Below, piece after piece: positions 1 to 7,941 of a stretch of 48,760 nucleotides of DNA (positions are counted from its first letter, which is position 1; every line of letters begins with the position of its first letter). Source of the stretch: Desulfurobacteriaceae bacterium. GTDB lineage: Bacteria; Aquificota; Aquificia; Desulfurobacteriales; Desulfurobacteriaceae. Location: the NCBI GenBank assembly GCA_027013575.1, contig JALWGN010000023.1:1-48760 (forward strand). Reading direction: 5' to 3'. The translations under genes were made by a program, and so were the position numbers. The notes under the pieces were generated by a model that saw only the letters and a program-made list of their open reading frames with translations, made no database searches and was not told the origin of the DNA.

Positions 1-13
1 TGTAACGTAACAT
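1..13 (-). CDS. possible start of the next gene, running off the window
   Basis: An ATG on the minus strand at 11-13 lies just after the protease stop codon and is preceded by GGAG at a spacing of six bases. Only four codons are visible before the window edge, so nothing can be said about the product. The close spacing suggests co-transcription with the protease gene. It may equally be a chance ATG. Confidence 0.3.
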
Positions 14-16
14 TTC

Positions 17-1705
17 CTACTCCATAGACAAGTAGTTTTCCAGAAATTCGTCCCAATCTGTCTGGGCCGCAAATGGGTTGTAGTACCCATCTATCTGTAC
101 ATTTCCAAAAACACAGGTTGTAGGAGTTTCTCTGACATAACAGGTATACCAAGAATTTTCAGCTTCAGTCCAACTCGAGGGGAAGTAGATTGAAAGACCG
201 TGGAACTCCTTATTGTCACTACCAGGAATAATAGTTTTGTAAACAGAGTTGAGAGTGGAAACAATATCCGCAGCTGCTGGGTACTTACCGGCCAACTTAG
301 AAGCAAAAGAGTAAAGGTCAATGTAGTAATAAGAGCAGTCATCTCCTGAAGAGCAGGCAACCTGCTGGGCAGAATCTCTAGCAGTTTGAAAATCAGGAAA
401 CGTTTGATTATTAAGGTCTTGATACAGGTTATCCAAGTCCTTTGCTATTCTTTCAACGTCGCCTCTAGAAAAGAGAGCCAGTGTAAGAGTGGTATCGTTT
501 TCTTCTGAAGAGTAAGTCTGCCTATAAGCATCAACAATTGCTCTTCCAAGTTCCTCAGGTATTGCTTGAGGGTTTGACAAAAGGAACGATAAGATTTCCT
601 GATAGTTCCATCCGGTTCCAGGCTCATAACTCTCTGAAGCAATTACGTAGTCTGTAAAATCTTTAACATCAAAAAGCACCTCTTCCATTCCCATTAAACA
701 CTCATCAAAACCGATAATGTTAAACCTTACTCCTCTGTTGCTTAAGTCAGAAAGGGCTTTCCTAAGCTGAAACATCAAAAGAAAAGTAGAGTTTGTATCA
801 TCAAAAGCAGCTGTACGGCTACTTCTCCAACCATCTCCATGATCCCATAGTATCAGAGCAACGTTCTTCGCCGGGTATTTCTCGTAAAAAGTATCAACAA
901 AATCTTCAAGCGTCTCAAAACTTCCAGAGTCTACTTCACCACTTAAAGGATAGGTTACAAGGTCTCCTGTAACTTCATCACTTTCTGTAACTCTATCCTC
1001 TCCAGACAAAAGATCTGTTAAAACAACAAGCTTAACTTGAGGATTTATTTTGACAGCTGCCATCTCCTTAAGGTCAAGTAAAGCAAAATCGTTCAAACTG
1101 TTATCAGCTGCCATATAGACTAAGAATAACCACTGCCTGTAGTTAACATACTTGCAACCATCTGCAGAACAGAGCTTCACTGCCATACTTTCAGGAGTAA
1201 ACTCCACAGAATACTCTTCACCAGAATCGTTTATCAGATCTACCCTTACATCGTTCCCACTTTCTATCGCATCAGTTAGAGACTCTCCATCAGGAACGTT
1301 TGAGTCAAGCACTCTTACCTGAGAAAAGTTAAGAGTTTCAAAACTACCATCAGAATCTCCTGCCATGCCGTGAATAAACCTGGCCAGGATATCCCCTAAC
1401 TGAGAATTGCCAGCAATTCTAAACGGAGTAACAATTTCTCCATTCTGCGAAAGGTTGTAATCACCAAGCTTAAGATCTCCAACGAAAAATGTAATATGAA
1501 CCGGAAGTGTCTTAACTTCTAAGTAAAACCTTCCCTGAGAGTCTGTCAGGGTACAGTAACCGCTATCTGTACAGACCTTTACGCCCTTTACATAACTGGA
1601 GAGAAATTGACCAGAAACGGAAACAGCAGAAGTACCTCCTCCACCACCTCCACAGGCAGAAATCAACAGAACAAAAAATAGAAGCAAGTGTCTAAAGTTA
1701 AACAT
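17..1705 (-). CDS. clostripain-like cysteine protease (peptidase C11), predicted lipoprotein
   Basis: The 562-residue product starts with a short hydrophobic signal ending in the lipobox LISAC, so it is probably a lipoprotein anchored after the inner membrane; the acceptor Cys is followed by six Gly residues, a flexible tether. Residues about 20-150 resemble a carbohydrate- or surface-type beta domain without a clear family. The C11 core follows: VYMAADNSLNDFALLDL (the typical family entry motif), ILWDHGDGW with the catalytic His, and GFDECLMGMEEV with the catalytic Cys. Clostripain-family enzymes cleave after Arg or Lys; this substrate is unknown. The start has a strong GGGAGGAG ribosome site. 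Unlike its neighbours it has no GAGCTC sites and is more AT-rich, hinting at a different history. Confidence 0.85.
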   Translation of the reverse strand: MFNFRHLLLFFVLLISACGGGGGGTSAVSVSGQFLSSYVKGVKVCTDSGYCTLTDSQGRFYLEVKTLPVHITFFVGDLKLGDYNLSQNGEIVTPFRIAGNSQLGDILARFIHGMAGDSDGSFETLNFSQVRVLDSNVPDGESLTDAIESGNDVRVDLINDSGEEYSVEFTPESMAVKLCSADGCKYVNYRQWLFLVYMAADNSLNDFALLDLKEMAAVKINPQVKLVVLTDLLSGEDRVTESDEVTGDLVTYPLSGEVDSGSFETLEDFVDTFYEKYPAKNVALILWDHGDGWRSSRTAAFDDTNSTFLLMFQLRKALSDLSNRGVRFNIIGFDECLMGMEEVLFDVKDFTDYVIASESYEPGTGWNYQEILSFLLSNPQAIPEELGRAIVDAYRQTYSSEENDTTLTLALFSRGDVERIAKDLDNLYQDLNNQTFPDFQTARDSAQQVACSSGDDCSYYYIDLYSFASKLAGKYPAAADIVSTLNSVYKTIIPGSDNKEFHGLSIYFPSSWTEAENSWYTCYVRETPTTCVFGNVQIDGYYNPFAAQTDWDEFLENYLSME

Positions 1706-1721
1706 CTTCTCCTCCCTAAAA

Positions 1722-3446
1722 CTAACAGCTACAACTTTGAAAGCTTACCAGTTTACCTGAGGATATTTCTTTAACCGATTTCAGACCGAACTCTATAACT
1801 CCTTCCTTAGATCCCTGACGGAAGATAGTAATTCCCTTCAGATTTAACTTATAGCCTAAAAGGAAAACTTTCTTAACCTCTTCAACCGTTGCTGTCTCCC
1901 TCATGTTTACAGTTTTGGAGACTGCATTGTCGGTGTGTTTCTGGAAGGTTGCCTGAACCTTTACGTGCCACTCCGGAGGAATGTCTAAGGCGGTTACGAA
2001 GACCCTTTTCACCTCTTCGGGAATGCCGGGAACAGTTTGAATGCTTCCGGTTTTAAGAACCTCTAAAAGCTGCTCCTCTGAGAGGATGTTCCCTGCGTAC
2101 TTTAGAAAGAGCGGTTCAACGTAAACTGCCGGCTTTCCTCCTAAAATTCTCTTTACGTAGGCCACGGCAAAGAGCGGCTCTATACTTGGAGTAGTTCCGG
2201 CTATCATGCTGATCGTTCCCGTTGGGGCAATGCTTGTTCTCGTGGCGTTTCTTACTCTCTTTCCCCTGTAGATGCTCTTCTCTATGTTTGGGAAACTTCC
2301 CTTCTCTTCTGCCAGCTTAACTGAAGTTTCAAAGGCTTTTCTGTTTATAAAGGCCATAAGGCGGTCTGCAAGTTTAAGGGCTTCCTCTGAGTTGTAGGGG
2401 ATTTTAAGTTTAAAGAGGAGCTCCGCCCAGCCCATAACGCCCAAACCTATCTTCCTGTTCCCCTTTGCCATTCTCTCTATTCTCTTATCGGGGTATTTGT
2501 TAACGTCAATAACGCAGTCTAAGAACCTGACGGCTACCTCTACTGTTTTCTCAAGCCTTTCCCAGTCTACAGAGCCGTTTTTCTCAAAGTGGGATAGGTT
2601 GATGGATCCTAAGTTGCACTCCTCATAGGGAAGGAGAGGAACTTCGCCGCAGGGGTTGGTGGCCTCTATCTTCCCTAACTGAGGGGTGGGGTTGTGGCGG
2701 TTTATCTCGTCTATGTAGAGAATTCCAGGGTCTCCACATTTCCAGGCCGACTCTGCCATGAGGTCAAAGAGCTCCTGTGCCTTTATCTTCTTCCAGACCT
2801 TTCCGTCCCTCGGGTTTACAAGTTCTACGTCTTCTCCGGTCTTCAGTTTCTCAAAGAAGGCATCTTCACAGGCAACCGAGATGTTGAAGTTCTGAAAGCT
2901 CTTCTTATCAAGCTTGGCGGTTATAAACTCCTCAACGTCGGGGTGGTTGTAGGAGAGGACTCCCATGTTAGCCCCTCTCCTTTTTCCTCCCTGTTTTATG
3001 GAGTCGGTTGTACAGTCAAAAACCCTCATGAAGGAGACGGGGCCGGAGGCTTTTCCGTTGGTGGTTCGGACGATGTCTCCCTTTGGCCGCAGGTGGGAGA
3101 AGGAGAAACCTGTTCCTCCTCCCGTTTTCTGGATTTTTGCCATGAGGGAGAGGGTGTCAAAGATGGCCTCTATGGAGTCTTCAACGGGGAGAACGAAGCA
3201 GGCTGCAAGCTGACCGAGCTCCGTTCCGGCGTTCATAAGGGTGGGGGAGTTGGGAAGGAAATCAAGGTTTACCATAACGGAGTGGAACTTCTCTTCCCAC
3301 TCTCTGACCTTTGAGACGGGGCCGTAAAGGAGCTCCGCCTGGGCTACTCCCCTTGCAACTCTCTCAAATAGCTCCTCCGGCGTCTCCCCCGGCCTCAGGT
3401 AGCGGGCCTTCAGTATCTCTAAAGCGGTCTGGCTGAGCTTTAGCAT
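1722..3446 (-). CDS. nrdJ: class II (adenosylcobalamin-dependent) ribonucleoside-diphosphate reductase
   Basis: This 574-residue protein matches the class II ribonucleotide reductase family, which reduces ribonucleotides to deoxyribonucleotides with a B12-generated thiyl radical and needs no oxygen. Visible motifs are GGGTGFSFSHLRPKGD, the long Ser/Lys-rich stretch ending KQGGKRRGANMG, and NPCGEVPLLPYEECNLGS, which contains the active-site Cys, Asn and Glu. The C-terminus ends in SCSC, a plausible redox-active Cys pair that re-reduces the active site. No B12 riboswitch is visible upstream; the start codon overlaps the fabD stop (TAATG), so translation is coupled to fabD. It is short for NrdJ but lacks no core motif. 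Confidence 0.92.
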   Translation of the reverse strand: MLKLSQTALEILKARYLRPGETPEELFERVARGVAQAELLYGPVSKVREWEEKFHSVMVNLDFLPNSPTLMNAGTELGQLAACFVLPVEDSIEAIFDTLSLMAKIQKTGGGTGFSFSHLRPKGDIVRTTNGKASGPVSFMRVFDCTTDSIKQGGKRRGANMGVLSYNHPDVEEFITAKLDKKSFQNFNISVACEDAFFEKLKTGEDVELVNPRDGKVWKKIKAQELFDLMAESAWKCGDPGILYIDEINRHNPTPQLGKIEATNPCGEVPLLPYEECNLGSINLSHFEKNGSVDWERLEKTVEVAVRFLDCVIDVNKYPDKRIERMAKGNRKIGLGVMGWAELLFKLKIPYNSEEALKLADRLMAFINRKAFETSVKLAEEKGSFPNIEKSIYRGKRVRNATRTSIAPTGTISMIAGTTPSIEPLFAVAYVKRILGGKPAVYVEPLFLKYAGNILSEEQLLEVLKTGSIQTVPGIPEEVKRVFVTALDIPPEWHVKVQATFQKHTDNAVSKTVNMRETATVEEVKKVFLLGYKLNLKGITIFRQGSKEGVIEFGLKSVKEISSGKLVSFQSCSC

Positions 3447-4378
3447 TAAGAGAGCTCCCCTATCAGCTTCTCAATATCTTTGGGCTTTTCCACGCTCAGA
3501 ACCTTTATGTTCCTGTCAATCTTCCTGATAAGACCCCTCAAGACGTTCTTAGGGCCGATTTCGTAAACTCTGTCAACTCCCATTTCAGAGAGCTTTCTCA
3601 CGTCTTCAACCCACCTTACAGGTGAGAAGACCTGCCTGTAGAAGGAGTCTTTTACCTCTTCAGGGGCTCTTATCAGTTTAACGTCTGCGTTGTTGAGGAT
3701 GGGAACTTCCGCCTCCTTAAAAGCCATTCCCTCCATCAGCTCCTTTAGCCTCTCTGCGGCGGGTTTCATAAGCTCTGAGTGGAAGGGAGCAGAAACGGCA
3801 AGCCTGACAATTCTCTTTGCACCTGCTTCCCTGAGCTTCTCCTCGGCCTCCTCAAGGGCTCTTATTTCCCCTGAGATTACGGTCTGTTCAGGGGTGTTGT
3901 AGTTGGCAACCTGAACAAAGCCGCTCTCCACTGTTTTCAGAACCTCGTCCACCACTTCAGCAGGAATTCCTATAACCGCAGTCATCCCTCCCACGCCGGG
4001 AGGAACGGCCTCCTGCATAAACTCTCCCCTCTTCCTTACGAGGAGAGCTCCCTCTGAAACGGAAAAGACTTTTGAAGCGCCGGCTGCCGAGAACTCACCA
4101 AGCGAGTGGCCTGCAACAACTATGGGTTTCTCTTTGATACCCGCGTTTTCAACAACTTTTAAAACGGCCATACTGACGGTAAAGATAGCCGGTTGAGCGT
4201 TGTAGGTAAGTGTGAGCTCCTCCTCTGAGGAGTCAAAGCAGAGTTTTTTCAGGTCAACTCCTGCTCCCTCTGACGCCTCTTCAAAAACCTCTCTGGCCTC
4301 GGGAAAGGCCTCGTAAACCTCCTTTCCCATTCCCGGATACTGGGAACCCTGACCGGGGAAAACAAAAGCTACAGCCAT
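3446..4378 (-). CDS. fabD: malonyl-CoA:ACP transacylase
   Basis: FabD moves the malonyl group from CoA to acyl carrier protein at the start of fatty-acid synthesis. The 310-residue length is normal. It begins with the family motif VFPGQGSQYPGMGKE; the nucleophile Ser lies in VAGHSLGEFSA and the second-half motif PFHSELM contains the catalytic His. It is the first gene of a minus-strand run with nrdJ, which starts inside its stop codon. The other fab genes are not in the window, so fabD here is separated from a classical fab cluster. The ATG is preceded by GGAGGTGGT. Confidence 0.95.
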   Translation of the reverse strand: MAVAFVFPGQGSQYPGMGKEVYEAFPEAREVFEEASEGAGVDLKKLCFDSSEEELTLTYNAQPAIFTVSMAVLKVVENAGIKEKPIVVAGHSLGEFSAAGASKVFSVSEGALLVRKRGEFMQEAVPPGVGGMTAVIGIPAEVVDEVLKTVESGFVQVANYNTPEQTVISGEIRALEEAEEKLREAGAKRIVRLAVSAPFHSELMKPAAERLKELMEGMAFKEAEVPILNNADVKLIRAPEEVKDSFYRQVFSPVRWVEDVRKLSEMGVDRVYEIGPKNVLRGLIRKIDRNIKVLSVEKPKDIEKLIGELS

Positions 4379-4420
4379 ACCACCTCCGTTTCAGAGTTGT
4401 TACTTAGATATTAACATTCC

Positions 4421-4442
4421 GCGTTTTTCCCGGCATTTCAAG
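4421..4442 (-). other. CRISPR-repeat-like segment in the fabD upstream region
   Basis: Read on the minus strand, this segment begins CTTGAAATGCC and continues with GAAAAA after two bases. Compared with the CRISPR repeat variant at 31286 it agrees at 17 of the first 19 positions and then diverges. It lies 43 bases upstream of the fabD start and includes a TTGAAA that could also be a -35 element. Chance resemblance is not excluded. Confidence 0.35.
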
Positions 4443-4490
4443 ACTTATTTAATAATAGGTTTAGCATAATAGTTATAAACACTTAACTGG

Positions 4491-4499
4491 TGATATAAT
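4491..4499 (+). promoter_or_regulatory. extended -10 promoter for the small HTH gene
   Basis: TGATATAAT gives a perfect TATAAT hexamer preceded by TG one base upstream, the extended -10 form. It lies 33 bases ahead of the TTG start at 4533. No good -35 box is visible, which is common for extended -10 promoters. Confidence 0.55.
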
Positions 4500-4532
4500 A
4501 GATTTAATTACGAATTTATAAGGGGGAGTAAA

Positions 4533-4823
4533 TTGAGGAATCCTATCTGTCTGGACAGTTCTTCCCTGGAATTCATAAAGAGTGAAATCTCTAAAACGGC
4601 GGAACTGAAGGAGAAGAAAAGACTGGCTGCAAGACTTTACCAGTTAACGGATCTCTCTATAGCTCAGATAGCCGAACTGGTGGGAATTGACAAAGGAGTT
4701 CTTGAGAGGGAGCTCTCCTCAACTCCCAGAAACCCCTCCAAAGTGAGGTACAGACTTCAGGAGAGGAGTTCAAAGGCAGAGCGACTCTTGAATCAGATTG
4801 AGAAGAACCTGAAATCAATTTAG
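4533..4823 (+). CDS. small putative helix-turn-helix protein
   Basis: I do not recognise a named family. The 96-residue basic protein contains LSIAQIAELVGIDKGVLERE (about residues 42-61), which has the spacing of a helix-turn-helix recognition unit like those in sigma region 4 or small regulators. The last third is charged and probably helical. The TTG start is chosen because GGGGGAG lies five to eleven bases upstream and an extended -10 promoter lies further up. It is followed eight bases later by a 32-residue membrane peptide on the same strand, with which it is probably co-transcribed. It stands divergent from fabD and may regulate locally; this is inference. Confidence 0.6.
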   Translation: MRNPICLDSSSLEFIKSEISKTAELKEKKRLAARLYQLTDLSIAQIAELVGIDKGVLERELSSTPRNPSKVRYRLQERSSKAERLLNQIEKNLKSI

Positions 4824-4831
4824 GGAAATAG

Positions 4832-4930
4832 ATGACAGTAGAAAGTGCTATCTCTTTTCTAAGGGCAGTAACGCTTATCGTTATCCTTGGGCTGGCCGCT
4901 TGGGCTGTTTACGTGGAGAAGTTTCAGTAG
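4832..4930 (+). CDS. 32-residue single-pass membrane peptide
   Basis: An ATG eight bases after the HTH gene opens a 32-codon frame: a short polar N-terminus (MTVESAISFLRA), one hydrophobic segment (VTLIVILGLAAWAVYV) and a short tail EKFQ. This is the usual form of a bacterial single-pass small membrane protein. The last seven bases overlap the end of the convergent glucokinase gene. The ribosome site (AGGGA) is weak, so coupling to the upstream stop is likely. The function is unknown. Confidence 0.5.
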   Translation: MTVESAISFLRAVTLIVILGLAAWAVYVEKFQ

Positions 4931-5778
4931 GTTAGAGAGAAGAGGAGAGCTCCGAGGGCTCCGCTGAACTCCCCGAGGGTGGCAAGTTTAAGAGAGAAGT
5001 CTTTAGCCGGCTGGGGGAAGGAGAGCTCTTTGGTTCTCCTCTCAACTGTCTCTATGAGCCGGGGGTAGTGGACGGGAATTCCTCCTGCCAGCGCAACGAC
5101 CTGAGGGTTAAAGAGGTGGAGTAGGTTCATAAGGCCGAGAGAAAGGTAGGAGGCCATTCCAGCAAGGGCTCTCACTGCTGCCTCCTCCCCGCTCTTTGCT
5201 CTCTCTATTACCTTAAATGAGGAGACGCTCTCTCCGGTCTCCATGTGGTAAAACCGCTCAAGGCCGTAAGAAGAGACGTAGGCCTCAAGACAACCTCTCC
5301 TCCCGCAGTGGCAGATCCAGCCGTTTCTCTCAACGACCATATGTCCCACTTCCATTGCTGAGCCTGAAGCTCCAAGGAGGGGTTTTCCGTCAACAACGGC
5401 TCCTCCCCCAAGGCCTGTTCCCAGGGTGAGGCAGATGAAGGGAGAGCTCCCCCTCCCGACGCCGAGCCGATACTCCCCGTAAGCCGCCGCCGTTGCGTCG
5501 TTAACTATGAGGGTTTCTATACCTGTTCTTCTCTCTATTTCCCGTTTCAGGGGAACCCCTTTCAGGAACTTAAGGTTCGGAGAGTCTGTTACCATTCCCT
5601 CTACCGTATTAATAAGTCCTGCAACGGCAATTCCTACTTTCTTAGGCTTCAGTTTCAGAACTGTTGAGGAGATGAGGGAGAGGAGCTCCCCGGCCGTTTC
5701 AGGCGTCCTCTCCTTCCACCTCCTCTCTCCGTCTGTGAACTTTACAAAAGTCCCGCCTACATCAATCCCTAAGTTCAC
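4924..5778 (-). CDS. glk: ROK-family glucokinase
   Basis: This 284-residue protein is a ROK sugar kinase, probably phosphorylating glucose to glucose 6-phosphate with ATP. It has the N-terminal phosphate-binding DVGGT, the catalytic Asp in NDATAAAYGE, the ATP-site TLGTGLGGG, and the ROK zinc site formed by the GH...ICHCGRRGC segment followed by LEAY. It lacks the N-terminal DNA-binding domain of ROK repressors, so it is an enzyme and not a regulator. It is the last gene of the glycogen/gluconeogenesis operon and overlaps the branching-enzyme gene by four bases, so it likely recycles glucose released from glycogen. Confidence 0.9.
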   Translation of the reverse strand: MNLGIDVGGTFVKFTDGERRWKERTPETAGELLSLISSTVLKLKPKKVGIAVAGLINTVEGMVTDSPNLKFLKGVPLKREIERRTGIETLIVNDATAAAYGEYRLGVGRGSSPFICLTLGTGLGGGAVVDGKPLLGASGSAMEVGHMVVERNGWICHCGRRGCLEAYVSSYGLERFYHMETGESVSSFKVIERAKSGEEAAVRALAGMASYLSLGLMNLLHLFNPQVVALAGGIPVHYPRLIETVERRTKELSFPQPAKDFSLKLATLGEFSGALGALLFSLTY

Positions 5779-7355
5779 CCCCAGTCCTCCCAGAAGTTAA
5801 GCTCCTGAAAGATTGAGTTTTTCTCCTCTAACTCTTTGAGTTTTCTGTAATCTGCTCTACCGGTTTCAACCATTTTAAGGAGAAGTGAGAAGTTGTTTAT
5901 GTGCTCCTTCAACCTCCTCTCTGCGTAGGCGGAGGCCGTTTGAGTAGTTATGAGGAAAGGCCAGTCGGAACTCTGGGCTAAGAGGAGCTCCCTTAACATC
6001 TGATTGAGAAGACGGGTATTTTCAGGTGTTCTCTCCACCTCCGACTTCAGCCTGTTGAGGGTCTTTGCCATTCCCGTAAGGTGGTAGTAGATCCAGTCGT
6101 TCTTTCCGTTTACCCACACGTCAAAGTAACCTCTGTCTCCCCACGACGAAACGGCAGGCTGGGTTTCTGGGTTTTCCGGGTAAACTTCAAGGTACTCCCT
6201 TAAGAGAACTGGCTTCACAACGCCGTAGGTTTCAAAGTCTTTAAAGAGGTTGTAGAGGAACTCGGGGCCTTCAAACCACCAGTGGCCGAAGAGCTCAGCG
6301 TCAAAGGGAGCAACGATTAAAGGCTCCCTTCCAAGAACCCCTTTCAGGTATTCAGACTGCTTATCACGGCAGAAGTGGAAGTGGTCGGCGTGGACTTTCG
6401 CTCTCTCAAGGGCTTTTTCCCTGTCGTAGGGTTCTTTGGCTCCAAGGTCAACTTCCCCTGTAACTCTGTAGTACTTGATTCCTGTGTAAGTTCTTGTTCC
6501 GTCGGGGTTTATGTAGGGCTTAACGTATTCAAGGGGAAGGTCAAAACCGACGTCCCTGTAGAAATCCCTGTACCAGGGGTCGCCGGGGTAACCCTCTTTG
6601 GAGCTCCACACCTGTTTTGAAGACTCCGGATCCCTTGCAAGGGCTACCCTTCCAGACGGGGTATAGACGGGGGAGTAGACACCAAACTCTGGAAAGGGCT
6701 TCCCGTAGAGCAGTCCGTGGGAGTCAAGGAGGAAAAACTCTACGCCGAACTCTCTCAGGAACTTCTCAACCCCCGGGTAGTAACCACACTCTGGAAGCCA
6801 TATTCCCTTTGGGTTTTTTCCGAAGTGTTTCCTGTAGTTCTTAACCGCAACCTTTATCTGCGTCCTTACCGCCTCTTCAACCCCCTGAAGTGCAGGAAGA
6901 AGGCCGTGGGTGGCTCCACAGGTCGTTATCTCTAAGTAGCCTGCAGACTCAAGCTGAGAGTAGGCCTTGAGAAGGTCTCCACCGAGCTGGAAGTAAAAGT
7001 CCCTTATGGAGTTGAACCTCTCGTTGTAGAATCGGGCAAGTTTGTTGAACACAGGGTTACCTTTCGTCCTCTCTATCTCCTTCTCTGTTAGTTCAACCGT
7101 CCTGTTCAGGTACTCCTCAAACTTCCTCTGAAGGAGAGGGTCTCTCAGCATTTCGCAGAGGGGAGGGGTAAGGGAGAGGGTTACTCTGAAGTTAACCCCT
7201 TCCTCTGCCAGGGAGTAGAAGGTTTTAAGCAGGGGAACGTAGGTTTCTGAGATGGCCTCAAAGAGCCAGTGCTCCTCGTGGAAGTAGCTGTACTCCGGGT
7301 GTTTTACAAAAGGGAGGTGGTGGTGGAGGAAGAGGTAGAAGTAGCCTTTAACCAT
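5775..7355 (-). CDS. GH57 1,4-alpha-glucan branching enzyme
   Basis: The 526-residue protein is a GH57 branching enzyme of the type found in Thermococcus and Thermus, which makes alpha-1,6 branches in glycogen. The N-terminus has the GH57 motif HHHLPFVKHP. The expected nucleophile is Glu189 in WLPECGYYPG and the acid/base Asp352 in VAPFDAELFGHWWFEGPEF. The C-terminal part carries the helical DUF1957-type domain typical of these enzymes. It overlaps the DUF4912 gene by eight bases and the glucokinase by four. No GH13-type GlgB is present in the window, so this is presumably the branching enzyme that partners the glycogen synthase encoded two genes upstream. Confidence 0.9.
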   Translation of the reverse strand: MVKGYFYLFLHHHLPFVKHPEYSYFHEEHWLFEAISETYVPLLKTFYSLAEEGVNFRVTLSLTPPLCEMLRDPLLQRKFEEYLNRTVELTEKEIERTKGNPVFNKLARFYNERFNSIRDFYFQLGGDLLKAYSQLESAGYLEITTCGATHGLLPALQGVEEAVRTQIKVAVKNYRKHFGKNPKGIWLPECGYYPGVEKFLREFGVEFFLLDSHGLLYGKPFPEFGVYSPVYTPSGRVALARDPESSKQVWSSKEGYPGDPWYRDFYRDVGFDLPLEYVKPYINPDGTRTYTGIKYYRVTGEVDLGAKEPYDREKALERAKVHADHFHFCRDKQSEYLKGVLGREPLIVAPFDAELFGHWWFEGPEFLYNLFKDFETYGVVKPVLLREYLEVYPENPETQPAVSSWGDRGYFDVWVNGKNDWIYYHLTGMAKTLNRLKSEVERTPENTRLLNQMLRELLLAQSSDWPFLITTQTASAYAERRLKEHINNFSLLLKMVETGRADYRKLKELEEKNSIFQELNFWEDWG

Positions 7356-7941
7356 TTTCCCCTCCGTAACCTACCCTCTCTTCCTCTTTAGAGGGAACCG
7401 GCGAGGCCAAACGGGAAAGGAAGGGGACACTTTCCGGTATCTCAAGGAATACCTGATCAGAAGGGGCAACTATCGGGTTTGACCTGAGAACTTTTCCGTC
7501 AACAACGAGCTCGGCCTCAATCTCTTTAAATGGAGCTCTCAGGTGGATGTAGAACCTGCGCCAGCTGAGGTTAACCGGGAATTCAAGGGCGGGAGCTCCC
7601 TCAACGTAAACCCTCAAAATCCCCTCGTTCCCCTGAGTATTCCAGACTGCCAGAGAGAGCTCCGGGTTAACAGGAATCAGGGTTACGAACTCCTCTCTGT
7701 AGGTGGGAAGTGGCGTCTCCTCTTCAGTTTTCTCCGGAAGGGGCTCAGGAGGTAAGATGTTACTGGTAATCGGCTCCTCTACAGAGGCCTTCTCAACGAG
7801 GAGGAGCTCCCTCTTCAGCGCCTCTAGGAGCTCCCTCTTCCTCATTCTCCCTCTACCCTTAAGGTCTATCTCCTTCGCAATCTGGTAGAGCTCCCTCTTG
7901 GTCATTCTCTCAAGCTCTTCAAGTGTTATCTGAATCCTCAT
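7348..7941 (-). CDS. DUF4912 protein with N-terminal Rho-N/SAP-like helix pair
   Basis: The 197-residue protein has two parts. Residues 8-45 ([16 protein letters not shown], then [14 protein letters not shown]) resemble the Rho N-terminal/SAP helical motif. After a Pro/Glu-rich linker, residues about 85-170 form a DUF4912-type beta domain: [13 protein letters not shown], then [10 protein letters not shown] and [11 protein letters not shown]4912 proteins have no assigned activity that I know; the beta domain could bind carbohydrate given the location between glgA and the branching enzyme, to which it is joined by four- and eight-base overlaps. That role is inference. The tail is unstructured and Glu/Gly-rich. 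Confidence 0.65.
   Translation of the reverse strand: MRIQITLEELERMTKRELYQIAKEIDLKGRGRMRKRELLEALKRELLLVEKASVEEPITSNILPPEPLPEKTEEETPLPTYREEFVTLIPVNPELSLAVWNTQGNEGILRVYVEGAPALEFPVNLSWRRFYIHLRAPFKEIEAELVVDGKVLRSNPIVAPSDQVFLEIPESVPFLSRLASPVPSKEEERVGYGGENG

Noticed and set aside
2694-3314. A 206-codon plus-strand frame inside nrdJ
   Set aside because: Shadow of nrdJ; composition and lack of ribosome site do not support a gene.
1722-4532. Cobalamin riboswitch for the B12-dependent nrdJ
   Set aside because: nrdJ is coupled to fabD and the 154 bases before fabD show no B12-box or matching fold.
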